From positions 5,146,001-5,210,000 of the forward strand of contig OZ241870.1 in the NCBI GenBank assembly GCA_965202875.1: 64,000 nucleotides of DNA. The letters are read 5' to 3'. This document shows positions 7,791 through 16,415 of the stretch, in pieces (the stretch's first letter is position 1; each line of letters begins with the position of its first letter). The position numbers and the translations under genes were made by a program. The DNA comes from HK1 sp965202875. Lineage in GTDB: Bacteria > Pseudomonadota > Gammaproteobacteria > HK1. The notes beneath the pieces were generated by a model. The model searched no databases, was not told the DNA's origin, and was given only the letters and a program-made list of their open reading frames with translations.

Positions 7791-8252
7791 GTGAAACATC
7801 TCCTGATCGTCTACCACTCCCAGTCAGGCAAGACCGCCGCCATGGCGCACGCCGTCCGGCGCGGCGCCCTGCACCCCGACGTCGAATCGGTCGCAGTCCG
7901 CATGCGCCTCGCGGCCGAGGCCGGACCTTCCGATCTGCTCTGGTGTGACGCGGTGATCTTTGCAACTCCGGAGAACTTCGGCTACATGGCCGGCGCAATG
8001 AAGGACTTCTTCGACCGCACCTTCTACCCGTGCCAGGGGCGCCTCGAAGGGATCCCCTGCGCGGTGGTGGTGGGCGCCGGAAACGACGGTACGGGTGCGC
8101 TCAACGCGCTACGGCGCATCGTACGCGGGTTCCCGCTGAACGAGGCACAGGAGCCGATCATCTGCCGCGGTCCGCTCGACGACGGTGTCGTCGCGCGTTG
8201 TGAAACCCTTGGAACGACGATGGCCGCCGGTCTTGGGATCGGAGTGTTCTGA
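7791..8252 (+). CDS. Flavodoxin-like / NAD(P)H-dependent FMN reductase family protein
   Basis: This 153-residue protein has a flavodoxin-like fold. The N-terminal HLLIVYHSQSGKTAAMA contains the phosphate-binding loop for FMN, and ATPENFGYMAGAMKDFFDRT is the second FMN-contacting region of this family. It probably acts as a small flavoprotein oxidoreductase; the substrate is unknown. The GTG at 7791 places the beta strand and loop right at the N-terminus, as usual. The next gene follows after 9 bp, so the two are likely co-transcribed. Confidence 0.8.
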   Translation: MKHLLIVYHSQSGKTAAMAHAVRRGALHPDVESVAVRMRLAAEAGPSDLLWCDAVIFATPENFGYMAGAMKDFFDRTFYPCQGRLEGIPCAVVVGAGNDGTGALNALRRIVRGFPLNEAQEPIICRGPLDDGVVARCETLGTTMAAGLGIGVF

Positions 8253-8261
8253 CGCAATGCG

Positions 8262-8600
8262 ATGAACCGCCTGCGTGACTTCGTGCGCTTCTTCGGCGTG
8301 CTGCGCGTTCTGCTCGTGTTCGTCGTCGTCGCGCTCGTCGTCGCCGCGCCTTTCTCCGGCGCCCCGACCCACGCGACGGGCTGGCCGCTCGTGCGCAGCG
8401 TCATCGCCCCGACCCTGTTCGTGATCATGGCGTTCGTCCTGCCGCTCGATCTGGCGATGACCCTCGTGTTCATGTCCGACCGGAAGGGTCCGGAGCGGCG
8501 CCGGCTACGCATCGTCGCGGCGGCGGAGGGCATGCTGTTCATCGCGATGCTCGCGGCGTGGACACCGCTCCTGCTGGATCTGCTCCGGACCCTTGATTGA
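8262..8600 (+). CDS. Small inner-membrane protein of unknown function
   Basis: I do not recognise this 112-residue protein. It has three hydrophobic segments (about residues 10-32, 45-70 and 85-108) separated by short basic loops, including a SDRKGPERRRLR cytoplasmic-type loop. The start follows the flavodoxin-like stop by 9 bp. No catalytic motif is visible. Confidence 0.65.
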   Translation: MNRLRDFVRFFGVLRVLLVFVVVALVVAAPFSGAPTHATGWPLVRSVIAPTLFVIMAFVLPLDLAMTLVFMSDRKGPERRRLRIVAAAEGMLFIAMLAAWTPLLLDLLRTLD

Positions 8601-8890
8601 GTCCGGCGCCCGCCGGCTGCCGGTGGCCGCCAACGTCCCGACCCGCGACCCAGCGCGGCGGTCCCGGGACGGCGCCGGCCGCCCGAACGTCCGGAGAAAC
8701 GCCTGTCGTCCGAACCATGGAGCGGCGAGGGGTGGGAGACGCCGGGGAGCGGCGCTTCGCGGCCCTGAAGTGTATCCTCGACCGCGAGGAGCCGAACCGC
8801 GCTCATCGAGCCGCCCCGCCGACGCGGCCTCCGGAGGCGCCCGCCGGACCGTACCTCCCTGGAAAGGAGCATTCAGCAGGAGAACCCGAG

Positions 8891-9838
8891 ATGGCTGATC
8901 CGATCAAGGTGGACTCGCACGTCCACCTCTACCGCTCCCTCGAAGAAGGACGAGCCGAAAAGGACGGCTATGAAATCTGGGAATACGGCGCGAAGCCGAA
9001 GGTGTGCTTCAGCAGGCGTTTCGGCACCGTCGACGAGGTGCTGGCCGACATGGCGGCGGCCGGGATCTCGAAGTCCGTGGTGGTCAATCTCTACATCGGC
9101 GCGCTGGCGCGCGCCAGGAAGCGGGCCGCGGTGCCGGAATCCCTGGGCGGGGCCGAGCGCGACCGGGCCTACGACGCCGTCGAGGTGGAGATTGACGGCG
9201 AGCTGAAGGCGTTCAACCACTGGATCTGCGGTGTTTCCCAATCGCATTCCGAAATCGTCCCGTTCATCGGCATGGACGCCGGGGTGCTGCCCGGCGACGC
9301 CGGCGGCGCCCACGTGTACGACATGGTCGGCAACCACGGCGCCCGAGGCGTCAAGCTGCATGGCGCCAGCCAGGGCTTTTCGATGTCGGACGAGCGGCTA
9401 TGGCCGACCTGTGCGGCGTGCCGGGAACTGGGGGTCCCGATCATCGGTCACTCGGGTCCCGACAGGCAGGGGGCGGGCTTTGCGGAGCCGCGCGGTTTCG
9501 GCGCCATGCTGAAGGCGTTTCCCGACCTCACCGTCGTGCTGGCGCATATGGGGGGAGCGACCTGGGGCCAGGCGCTGGAGATCGCCGACACGTACCCGAA
9601 TGCGTTCTTCGACTGCTGCGAGATCATCGAATGGACCGATGGCGAACACGCGCCGACCGACGTCCAGCTTGCCCGGCTCATCCAGGACATCGGGGCACAC
9701 CGGGTCATGATGGGATCGGACTATCCGTGGTACGACCTCGATCACACGGTCGAGCGGGTCATGGAGCTGCCGCTTCTCTCGGCGGAGGAGAAGGAAGGGA
9801 TCGTCGGCGCCAACGCCATGGCCATTCTCAAGCTCTGA
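8891..9838 (+). CDS. Amidohydrolase (amidohydrolase_2 / TIM-barrel) family protein
   Basis: This 315-residue protein is a metal-dependent hydrolase or decarboxylase of the amidohydrolase_2 type. The metal-binding motif VDSHVHLY lies at residues 6-13; further conserved sites are VPIIGHSG, VVLAHMGG and the C-terminal MGSDYPWYD with the catalytic Asp. The substrate cannot be deduced. The ATG at 8891 starts exactly before the conserved strand and has purine-rich GGAAAGGAG/AGGAG upstream; the longer open frame has no similarity. It stands alone, with about 290 bp of featureless sequence before it and 190 bp after. Confidence 0.82.
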   Translation: MADPIKVDSHVHLYRSLEEGRAEKDGYEIWEYGAKPKVCFSRRFGTVDEVLADMAAAGISKSVVVNLYIGALARARKRAAVPESLGGAERDRAYDAVEVEIDGELKAFNHWICGVSQSHSEIVPFIGMDAGVLPGDAGGAHVYDMVGNHGARGVKLHGASQGFSMSDERLWPTCAACRELGVPIIGHSGPDRQGAGFAEPRGFGAMLKAFPDLTVVLAHMGGATWGQALEIADTYPNAFFDCCEIIEWTDGEHAPTDVQLARLIQDIGAHRVMMGSDYPWYDLDHTVERVMELPLLSAEEKEGIVGANAMAILKL

Positions 9839-10029
9839 GAAGGCTTGGGACCGGCGGGCGGGCGTTCGTCAACGGCGAGGGCGGCTCGATCCGCCCTGTC
9901 GGGACCGTGCGGCCGACGCACTCGATGAGCGTCGAGGGCGCGCATGTCGCCGGCCGGCCCCGGCGGCCGCCGGGGGCGGGGCGGATCACGTGCGTTCCAC
10001 GCGCTCCACCCGCGCGTTCGAGGCGCGAT

Positions 10030-11103
10030 TCAGTGGGCATCGGTTCCCCATTCCCCCCGAAGCTCGGGCGGATGGCGGAGATCGTCGAAAATTTCGTAGT
10101 CGACGCCGGTTCCGGTGATCCGGAACACCGCGGTGGCGAGCGTGAAGCCGGGGTCTCCGGCGTCCTTCTCGCGGCGATGGATGGGCAGGGGCGCGCCCAC
10201 GTCGCCGAGCACGCACAGCGGGCCTCCCGTGTCGAGCGCCCCACCTTCGATGAGCATTTCCGCCCGCGTCTGACGGCTGCGCGACGAAGGCGCGATCCCT
10301 TGCGGCAGGTGCGCGAATCGCGCGTCGAGCAGGTGGTTCGCGTGCACCCGGGGCGCGTTTGCTTCGACGACCGCGCACCCGCTCGCCGGCGCTTCCACCG
10401 ACAGGAGCCGGCGGTCGCCGGCACACCCGAGAGCGTGATGGAAGCCGCTCGCGCGCCCGGTGCCGCGGATGCGCGCGAGGGCGTCGTCGAGCCCTTCGCA
10501 GTCGAGCACCGCGCGGCACACGAGATGACGCGGCACCCCAATCTTCCGGTCATCGGGGCGCACGTTGTCGATGGCCTGCACGAGCCCGGCGCGGTTGACC
10601 GCGAAGGTGTGGCCGGGCAGCAGGCCGGGGGTGTAGAAGCTCACGAATCCGGGGGCGTCGTCGGGCCGGACGTCGACGACGTGGCAGTGGCCCCGGAGCT
10701 CCGGAGCATCATCCTCGTTGTGGGCGATGATGCCGGGGTTCGCGCCGCGCGGCGGGATCATCAGGGTCGTACAGCCGGCCGCTTCGGTCTCCGCATCGCG
10801 GTTCTGATCACCGGCCGCCGGGAGGTCGCCCCGGCAGTTCCACAGGAACACCGTGTCGAACGGGACCCCGGCACCGTCCGCGATCCCCTCGAGCTCGCGC
10901 ACGTACCGCGGCCAGGCGGCCCGGGCCACGGTTTCGAGCGCACGCACGCGATCCATGCCCGACCACTCGCTCGCCAGTGCCTGGAACCGTCCGATCGTGG
11001 GCACCACTTCCCGCAGCGCGGTCGCGGCGGCCTCTCCGAGCGCGCGGCCGATGGAGTAGGCGTCGCCGTCCGCGCTCAGCCGTCCGTGGACCGGACGACT
11101 CAT
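10030..11103 (-). CDS. C45-family peptidase / acyl-CoA:6-APA acyltransferase-like protein
   Basis: This 357-residue Ntn-hydrolase resembles the C45 family (isopenicillin N acyltransferase-like). The likely self-processing site is the AAGCTTLM motif (about residue 110), where Cys would become the new N-terminal nucleophile. IIAHNEDD and LPGHTFAVNRAGLVQAIDN are further family segments. In bacteria such proteins hydrolyse or transfer amide-linked acyl groups; the substrate is unknown. The ATG at 11103 overlaps the stop of the upstream kinase gene by 4 bp (ATGA), so they are translationally coupled. That pairing is uncommon. Confidence 0.78.
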   Translation of the reverse strand: MSRPVHGRLSADGDAYSIGRALGEAAATALREVVPTIGRFQALASEWSGMDRVRALETVARAAWPRYVRELEGIADGAGVPFDTVFLWNCRGDLPAAGDQNRDAETEAAGCTTLMIPPRGANPGIIAHNEDDAPELRGHCHVVDVRPDDAPGFVSFYTPGLLPGHTFAVNRAGLVQAIDNVRPDDRKIGVPRHLVCRAVLDCEGLDDALARIRGTGRASGFHHALGCAGDRRLLSVEAPASGCAVVEANAPRVHANHLLDARFAHLPQGIAPSSRSRQTRAEMLIEGGALDTGGPLCVLGDVGAPLPIHRREKDAGDPGFTLATAVFRITGTGVDYEIFDDLRHPPELRGEWGTDAH

Positions 11104-13367
11104 CGCTCCGTTCCCTGTGCGATCCGGGCCCGTAACGCGCGGGCGACCGCGATCTCCGGGGCGGGCTCGCTCTCCGCGAACCATTGCAGCGAGGCGTCGA
11201 GCGCGGCGCGGGCCTCGCCGCCCCTCCCCGTGCGTATCCTCAGCGCAGCCAGATCCAGCACCGCCCGCAGCTCGTGCAGGCGCGCGGTCTGAAAACGAGC
11301 GGCCTCGCGGGCGCGCACGAGCAGATCCTCGGCCAAGTCCTCGGCACCCGATTCGGCCTCGGCGCCGCGGGCGAGCAGCAGAGCGGCGCGGACCCGCATC
11401 AGCTCCGATTCATGCTCGCGACCGCGCTCGTGGCACGCGGCGAGCGCCTCGTCGACGGAGTCGAGCCCGCGCTGCACCTGCCCGCCGGCCAGGCAGACGC
11501 GCCCCAGCACAAGCAGCGCATAGGGTCGGCCCCCGTCCGCGCCGACGTTGCGCAGCCCGTTCAAGCCGTCCTGGACGCGCACGATACCTTCGTCCGGATC
11601 GCCGGCCTCGGCAGCGGCGGCCCCGGCGAGCACCGCGCTCCGCGGCAGCCACTCCGCGAGGGCGTGGCCGTTTGCGACCCGTTCGATGCGCCGGATCGCC
11701 GCGCGCGCCCTCGGCCAGTCCCGGCGCTCGATACAGATGCGCGCCGCCGTGGCGCAGGCGAACGCCTCGCTCGGCGGATGCTCGATCTTGCCGGCCAGCG
11801 CCAACGCCTCCGAGAGCCGCCGCTCGCTCGCGCGCACCTGCCCGAGCGCCCGGAGGTTCGACGCGAGGCAGGCAAGCGAGACGACGCCGGCGTCGTAGAC
11901 GCCGGGCGCCGCCCCGGTACCGGGCGGGAGCGGCTCGTACCGCTCGACGGCCTGTTCGAGGTGGGTGCCTCCCGCCGCGCGGTCCCCGAGCATGCTGAGC
12001 GCCAGGCCGGCGATACGGTGCCCTTCGACGAACAGCGCCGCTGCGTCCCGCTCACGCGCCGCGGCGAGCAGCTCGCGCGCGGCTCCGAGGGCGCGTTCGC
12101 ATTCTCCCCGGGCCAGCGCCACCGCCGCGGTGAGCTCCAGGGCCGTCCATCGCGTCTCGACGTCGCCTTCCTGCGCCGCGAGCGCGGCGAGCCTGGCCAG
12201 GGAGCGCTCGATCTCGGGATGCGCCGGTCCTTCGACGAGGAGCAGCGCGTGCACGAGCCCGACGCGGATGCGGGCCTCCGCCGCGGCAAGCGCCTCCGAG
12301 GAGGCGGCCGCTTCCAGCGCGGTCTCGAACCGCGCCTTGGCCCGCAGATAGTGCGCGTTGTCGAGCGCCTCCCGGCCATCCTGGAGGCAGGCCCGGACAT
12401 CGAGCCGATCCACCATCACCGACGCCCCGCTCGCGCCGGTCTCGATGAACGAGGTCTCGTCGAGCAACGCCGCGTGGCCGGCGCCCGATCGCTCGGCGCC
12501 TCCATCGGCGCCGCTTGCGAGAAATTCGTGGAGGTCGCCGGCGAGCGCCTCCGCCGTGTCGTAGCGCTCGGCGCGGTTCTTCGCCATCGCGCGCAGGCAG
12601 ATCCGCTCCAGCGCTTCCGGCACCTCGGGGTCGATCCGCGACGGCGGCTCGGCTTCGACCTCCAGGATCTGGCGGTAGAGCTTCGTCCGATCGCCGGCGA
12701 CGAAGGGCAGTACGCCGCAGAGCATCCGGTAGAGGACGACCCCCAGGCTGTAGAGGTCGCTGCGCTCGCCGATCGCGTGCGCCTTCCCGCTGACCTGCTC
12801 CGGCGACATGTAGCTGGGCGTGCCGGTGGGCTGCCCCGGTGTCAGCGTTCCGGCGTCGTCCTGGCTGAACGCGAGGCCGAAGTCGATCAGGATCGGAATG
12901 CCGTCGTCGGTCAGGATCACGTTCGAGGGCTTGACGTCGCGGTGCACCAGCCCTTGCGCGTGGGCGTGGGCGAGCGCCCCGGCGATGCCGGAGACGATGC
13001 ACGCCGTCTCCCGGAAATCCGGCCGGCGCTCCTTCAGGTGCTGCAACAGGCTCTTGCCGGGAAGCAGCGCGGAGACGATGTAGCGATACCCGCCTTCCAC
13101 CCCGGCGTCGAAGACGGTGACGATGCGCGGATGCTGGAGGCGGGCGAGCTGGCGGGCTTCCTTGAGGAACGCAGCGTGCCGTTCCGGGGAGACCGTCTTC
13201 GCGACGTGCGAGACCTTGATCGCCACCGGCCGCTGGAGCTCCCCGTCGAATCCCTCGTACACGGTCGCGAAGCCGCCGCGCCCGATGGCCCGGCGCACCA
13301 CGTAGCGGCCGAACCGGCGCGGCTTCGGGCTACGCGATGCGTCGCGTCCTTGGGAAGCGGCGTTCAC
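11100..13367 (-). CDS. Hanks-type Ser/Thr protein kinase with helical-repeat C-terminal region
   Basis: The N-terminal part (about residues 19-285) is a complete eukaryotic-type kinase domain: glycine loop IGRGGFATVYEG, catalytic lysine in VAIKVS, catalytic loop HRDVKPSNVIL, DFG motif DFGLA and activation segment ending GTPSYMSPEQ. After a linker the remaining 400 or so residues are Ala/Leu/Arg-rich helices with TPR-like periodicity, probably a protein-interaction scaffold. No transmembrane helix is evident. I prefer the GTG at 13367, because the longer frame (ATG at 13574) runs through a REP-like repeat; the start is uncertain. The C45-type gene overlaps its stop. Confidence 0.88.
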   Translation of the reverse strand: MNAASQGRDASRSPKPRRFGRYVVRRAIGRGGFATVYEGFDGELQRPVAIKVSHVAKTVSPERHAAFLKEARQLARLQHPRIVTVFDAGVEGGYRYIVSALLPGKSLLQHLKERRPDFRETACIVSGIAGALAHAHAQGLVHRDVKPSNVILTDDGIPILIDFGLAFSQDDAGTLTPGQPTGTPSYMSPEQVSGKAHAIGERSDLYSLGVVLYRMLCGVLPFVAGDRTKLYRQILEVEAEPPSRIDPEVPEALERICLRAMAKNRAERYDTAEALAGDLHEFLASGADGGAERSGAGHAALLDETSFIETGASGASVMVDRLDVRACLQDGREALDNAHYLRAKARFETALEAAASSEALAAAEARIRVGLVHALLLVEGPAHPEIERSLARLAALAAQEGDVETRWTALELTAAVALARGECERALGAARELLAAARERDAAALFVEGHRIAGLALSMLGDRAAGGTHLEQAVERYEPLPPGTGAAPGVYDAGVVSLACLASNLRALGQVRASERRLSEALALAGKIEHPPSEAFACATAARICIERRDWPRARAAIRRIERVANGHALAEWLPRSAVLAGAAAAEAGDPDEGIVRVQDGLNGLRNVGADGGRPYALLVLGRVCLAGGQVQRGLDSVDEALAACHERGREHESELMRVRAALLLARGAEAESGAEDLAEDLLVRAREAARFQTARLHELRAVLDLAALRIRTGRGGEARAALDASLQWFAESEPAPEIAVARALRARIAQGTER

Positions 13368-13463
13368 GCCCCTCGGCAATTCCCGCTCACGCTCCGGACG
13401 CGCTCGGGCAACCAGGGTTTCGCAGCCTTTCCTACCGTCTGAGCATCTGTGAGCATCTGATTG

Positions 13464-13512
13464 TGGCGATTGAATGGACGTTTTCGGGCTTGGCGGGAAT
13501 TGCTGCACGCCC
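13464..13512. repeat. REP-like repeat, family with core TTTTCGGGCTTGGCGGGAAT
   Basis: GGACGTTTTCGGGCTTGGCG followed by GGAATTGC recurs in inverse orientation near 14915-14947 and in diverged form near 45875-45911. It lies between the kinase and MaoC genes. No protein is implied. Confidence 0.65.
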
Positions 13513-13604
13513 CTGCACCGTGGCCGGCCGGCCGCCGCACGACGGGCGGCCGAATCGTCGCGGTCCCGGGCCACGCGCCGCGTCGTGCCCCGGAGAAGCA
13601 GCGT

Positions 13605-14072
13605 TCATGCTCCGGCACCGTGATCGGCCGGGCGGCGCGCGACGAACTGCGGCACGATCAGGATCATGACCGTCTCCCCGCGCTGGTTCCGGGTGGTGTA
13701 ACGCATTCGCACGATCCCGCGATCGGCCTTCGACCTCGACGGCCTGATCTCGATCACCTCGACCTCGACGCGGACGGTGTCGCCGGGACGCACCGGCGCC
13801 GTCCAGCGCAGCTCCTCGACGCCCGGTGCTCCGATCCCCGACTCCCGGATCACGCCGAGCTCGAAGAATTTCCGGAACGACAGGCCGAGGGTCTGGAAGC
13901 CGCTCGCGACGAGCCCCCCGAAAGGGGTCCGCGCCGCCGCCTCCTTGTCGACGTGGAAGCGCTGAGGGTCGTAGCGGCTCGCAAAGTCGATGATCGACGC
14001 CTCGGTGAGCGTCACCCCCTGCGTGACGAAGCGCTGCCCGACCTCGAACTCCTCGAACCACTGGTTGCCCAC
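13605..14072 (-). CDS. MaoC-like (R)-hydratase family protein
   Basis: This 155-residue single hot-dog protein belongs to the MaoC dehydratase family, which hydrates enoyl-CoA or related thioesters. The hydratase motif is visible as FASRYDPQRFHVDKEAA (catalytic Asp and His), followed by FGGLVASGFQTLGL, and the substrate-loop segment WTAPVRPGDTVRVEVEV. The GTG at 14072 was chosen because GGGAG lies 8 bases upstream and it removes an upstream stretch that is translated REP and MITE DNA. The pathway is unknown. Confidence 0.85.
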   Translation of the reverse strand: MGNQWFEEFEVGQRFVTQGVTLTEASIIDFASRYDPQRFHVDKEAAARTPFGGLVASGFQTLGLSFRKFFELGVIRESGIGAPGVEELRWTAPVRPGDTVRVEVEVIEIRPSRSKADRGIVRMRYTTRNQRGETVMILIVPQFVARRPADHGAGA

Positions 14073-14482
14073 GGCAAACTCCCGGTGCGAATCGCGAACG
14101 GCAGGCTGTCCGATTGTTGCATAAATCAAAGACCCGTCATTCCCCCGGAAACCCGTGCTCGCGAGCTTGTCTCCGCGCAAGCGGGCGGCGGGAGCATCCC
14201 CTGTTCGAGCCGGGGACAGGCTCCGTGACTCCCGTGGCCTCGTGGCCGGTGGCTGTGGCTCGGACCGTCGTTCCCGCGCAAGCGGGAATCCAGTACTTCC
14301 GGTCGATCCGGCAGTGCCCGACGTATGTGGCTCGGACCGTCGTTCCCGCGAAAGCGGGAATCCACTTCGATCAAGAATCTCCAGGATTTCCGCAACCCGC
14401 TTTCGCGGGCACGAGCTTTGCGGGAATGACGGGCTGAACCGGGATATACTCGCCGGTCCGACCCACCGAGACACCATCGACG
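14073..14482. repeat. MITE end plus REP-like palindromes between maoC and ridA
   Basis: TTGCATAAA at 14117-14125 preceded by CGATTG is the inverse of the right end of the MITEs at 21970 and 25296; I find no matching second end. Two copies of the palindrome CGTTCCCGCG(C/A)AAGCGGGAATCC follow (near 14270 and 14338), each preceded by GTGGCTCGGACCGT, and a third half-site lies near 14400-14436. The spacer holds no supported gene. Confidence 0.7.
14445..14450 (+). promoter_or_regulatory. Possible -10 box of ridA
   Basis: TATACT is a near-consensus -10 hexamer 33 bases upstream of the ridA ATG at 14483. No good -35 is visible at the standard distance. Confidence 0.3.
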
Positions 14483-14881
14483 ATGCCGGCGCCCCTCTTT
14501 CACATGGTCGCGGACGGAGCGCGGCCGGTCGCTCCCTACAGCCACGCGGTGGAGGCGGATGGCTGGGTCTTCCTCACCGGCCAGATCCCGAACCATCCCG
14601 GCGACGATGCCAAGTCTTTCCCGCCGGCTGTCGAAGACCAGACCCGGCGCGTGATGGACAACCTCGTCATCGTGCTCGAAGGCGTCGGGCTCGGGCTCGG
14701 GCACGTCGTGGCCGCCCGGGTCTTCCTGACCCACTTCGAGGAAGACTACGAGCGGATGAACGCCGCGTACCGCTCGTACTTTTCGCCGGACCGCCTGCCG
14801 GCGAGGACCTGCATCGGGGTCACCGCGCTGGCCCGCGCCGCCCGGGTCGAGATCGACTTCATTGCCCGGCGCCCCGATTGA
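14483..14881 (+). CDS. RidA (YjgF/YER057c/UK114) family protein
   Basis: This 132-residue protein belongs to the Rid family; archetypal RidA deaminates reactive 2-aminoacrylate and related enamines. Typical segments are RPVAPYSHAVEADGWVFLTG, NLVIVLEGVGLGLGHVV and the final LPARTCIGVTALARAARVEI with the conserved Arg. The length is normal. Whether it is a true RidA or another Rid subgroup cannot be decided here. Confidence 0.88.
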   Translation: MPAPLFHMVADGARPVAPYSHAVEADGWVFLTGQIPNHPGDDAKSFPPAVEDQTRRVMDNLVIVLEGVGLGLGHVVAARVFLTHFEEDYERMNAAYRSYFSPDRLPARTCIGVTALARAARVEIDFIARRPD

Positions 14882-15195
14882 GCCGATGCCGTCGGCGGCC
14901 TTGACGGCTGCGGCCATTCCCGCCAAGCCCGAAAACGTCCGTTGAATCGCCACGATCGGACGCCCAGGGGGCAGAAAGGCCGCGAAATCCCGATGGCGGG
15001 ACCGTCCGGGACGTTGGCGGGAATTGCCGTGACGGCTGCCTCCCCGGCGGCCGGCCGTCTGCGGCCGCGCCGGTTTTCCCCGGCGCCTGACGCCGTATGG
15101 ACCCAGATCCAATCGACGCCCCGGATTGGCCCGCAGCCGCACCGGTCTTCCCCGGCGCCTGACGCCGCGCCTCCGACCCGGCCGCGTTCGCCACG
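14882..15195. repeat. REP-like and direct repeats between ridA and the DUF523 gene
   Basis: This spacer contains CATTCCCGCCAAGCCCGAAA (14916) and an inverted partial copy ACGTTGGCGGGAATTGCC (15013), forming a possible element with inverted ends. It then has two direct copies of CCCCGGCGCCTGACGCCG (near 15078 and 15147) separated by about 70 bp. No gene is supported here. Confidence 0.6.
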
Positions 15196-16176
15196 GTGAG
15201 CACTCCGCCCGATCCCGCGCCTTCCGAGCCGTCCGGGCGCATCCCCGTCGGCGTGAGTAGCTGCCTGCTCGGCCAGGCGGTGCGCTTCGACGGCGGCCAC
15301 AAGCACGATCGCTACGTCACCGGCGTGCTCGGGCGGTACTTGGAGTACGTCCCCTGTTGCCCCGAGGCGCTGGCGGGGCTCGGCGTTCCCCGCCCGCCCA
15401 TCCGGCTCTCCGGGGACCCCGCCGCTCCCCGGGCGGTGCGGGTGGACGACGCCTCGGTCGACGTCACCGGCGCGCTGCTCGCGGCCGCTCGCGACGCGAC
15501 GCCGGGCATGGGCGCGTTGCGCGGGTACGTCTTCAAACGCGGCTCGCCAAGCTGCGGCATGGAGCGGGTCAAGGTGTACGGCGCCCCCGGGAAGCCTCCC
15601 CGCATGGGCCGGGGCCTGTTCGCACGCGCGGTCATGGAGGCCCATCCCCTCCTTCCCTGCGAAGAGGAGGGACGCCTGAACGACGCATCGTTGCGCGAGA
15701 GCTTCGTCGAGCGGGTCTTCGCGTACGACCGGTGGCTGCGGGTGATGGCGGACGGGTGCACGCCGGGGCGGCTCGTCGGGTTTCACACCCGCCACAAGCT
15801 CCTGCTGATCTCGCACAGCGAGATCCATTACCGGGCCGCGGGGCGGCTGGTCGCGGACTCCGGCCGGCGTGACAGGACGCGGCTTGCCCGAGAGTACCTC
15901 TCGACGTTCATGGAAGGCATGCGGCGTCCCGCCACGCGCCGCCGCCACGCCAACGTCCTGCAGCACCTCGCGGGCTACCTCAAACGCTCGATCAATCCGG
16001 GCGACCGCCGGGCCCTCGACGCGCTCATCGAGGAGTACCGCACCGGCGCCATCCCGCTGGTGGTGCCGATCCGGTTCCTGCGCCACCATTTCCGGCACGC
16101 CCCGGATCGCTACGTCGAGATGCAGCACTATCTGGAGCCCTGCCCCGACGCCCTCGGACTCAGAAACCATCTCTGA
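15196..16176 (+). CDS. DUF523 and DUF1722 domain protein (YbgA/YbbK-type fusion)
   Basis: This 326-residue protein joins two domains of unknown function. DUF523 (about residues 15-165) has the Cys-containing VGVSSCLLGQAVRFDGGHK, YVPCCPE and FKRGSPSCG motifs, suggesting metal or Fe-S binding. DUF1722 (about residues 195-315) follows, with HTRHKLLLISHS and the C-terminal DRYVEMQHYLEPCP. The fusion is common in Proteobacteria. The GTG at 15196 gives a normal N-terminus after a short polar lead. Confidence 0.85.
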   Translation: MSTPPDPAPSEPSGRIPVGVSSCLLGQAVRFDGGHKHDRYVTGVLGRYLEYVPCCPEALAGLGVPRPPIRLSGDPAAPRAVRVDDASVDVTGALLAAARDATPGMGALRGYVFKRGSPSCGMERVKVYGAPGKPPRMGRGLFARAVMEAHPLLPCEEEGRLNDASLRESFVERVFAYDRWLRVMADGCTPGRLVGFHTRHKLLLISHSEIHYRAAGRLVADSGRRDRTRLAREYLSTFMEGMRRPATRRRHANVLQHLAGYLKRSINPGDRRALDALIEEYRTGAIPLVVPIRFLRHHFRHAPDRYVEMQHYLEPCPDALGLRNHL

Positions 16177-16415
16177 TCCGGGCACCGGCGCCGGCCGTGT
16201 CCATGACGACCGGGCGAAAGCCTGCGCAGCCGAAATCGCCCTTCTTCCACTGCGCGCGGAAGAGGGCGGCCGGCCCCTCGCCGGTCGCGGTCTCCCTGAA
16301 GTCCGCCCTCCGGGGGGCGGTGACGTTGCCTGCGGAGCTCGATGACGGCCGGGCCTCCGGGGGGCGCCGGATCATCTGCGTTCTTCTCCGCGGCTGCCGG
16401 TCGCCCCGCGCCGAT

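Noticed and set aside
11184..13442. A 752-codon plus-strand open frame opposite the kinase gene
   Set aside because: It is the antisense of the kinase, whose catalytic motifs are complete; the plus-strand frame shows no family pattern.
13368..13574. N-terminal extension of the kinase from ATG 13574
   Set aside because: The extra 69 residues translate a REP-like repeat (QQFPPSPKTSIQSPQSD); the kinase fold starts after the GTG at 13367.
14270..14436. Possible CRISPR array from regularly spaced GCGGGAATCC repeats
   Set aside because: There are only two or three REP-like palindromes with unequal spacing, and no cas genes nearby.
14073..14477. N-terminal extension of the MaoC protein by 135 residues
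   Set aside because: The extension translates REP palindromes and a MITE end; the GTG at 14072 has a good ribosome site and gives the normal length.
16160..16345. Minus-strand stretch containing FRAQWKKGDFGCAGFRPVVM downstream of xdhB
   Set aside because: It looks protein-like, but I recognise no family, it has no convincing start and it overlaps the end of the DUF523/DUF1722 gene.
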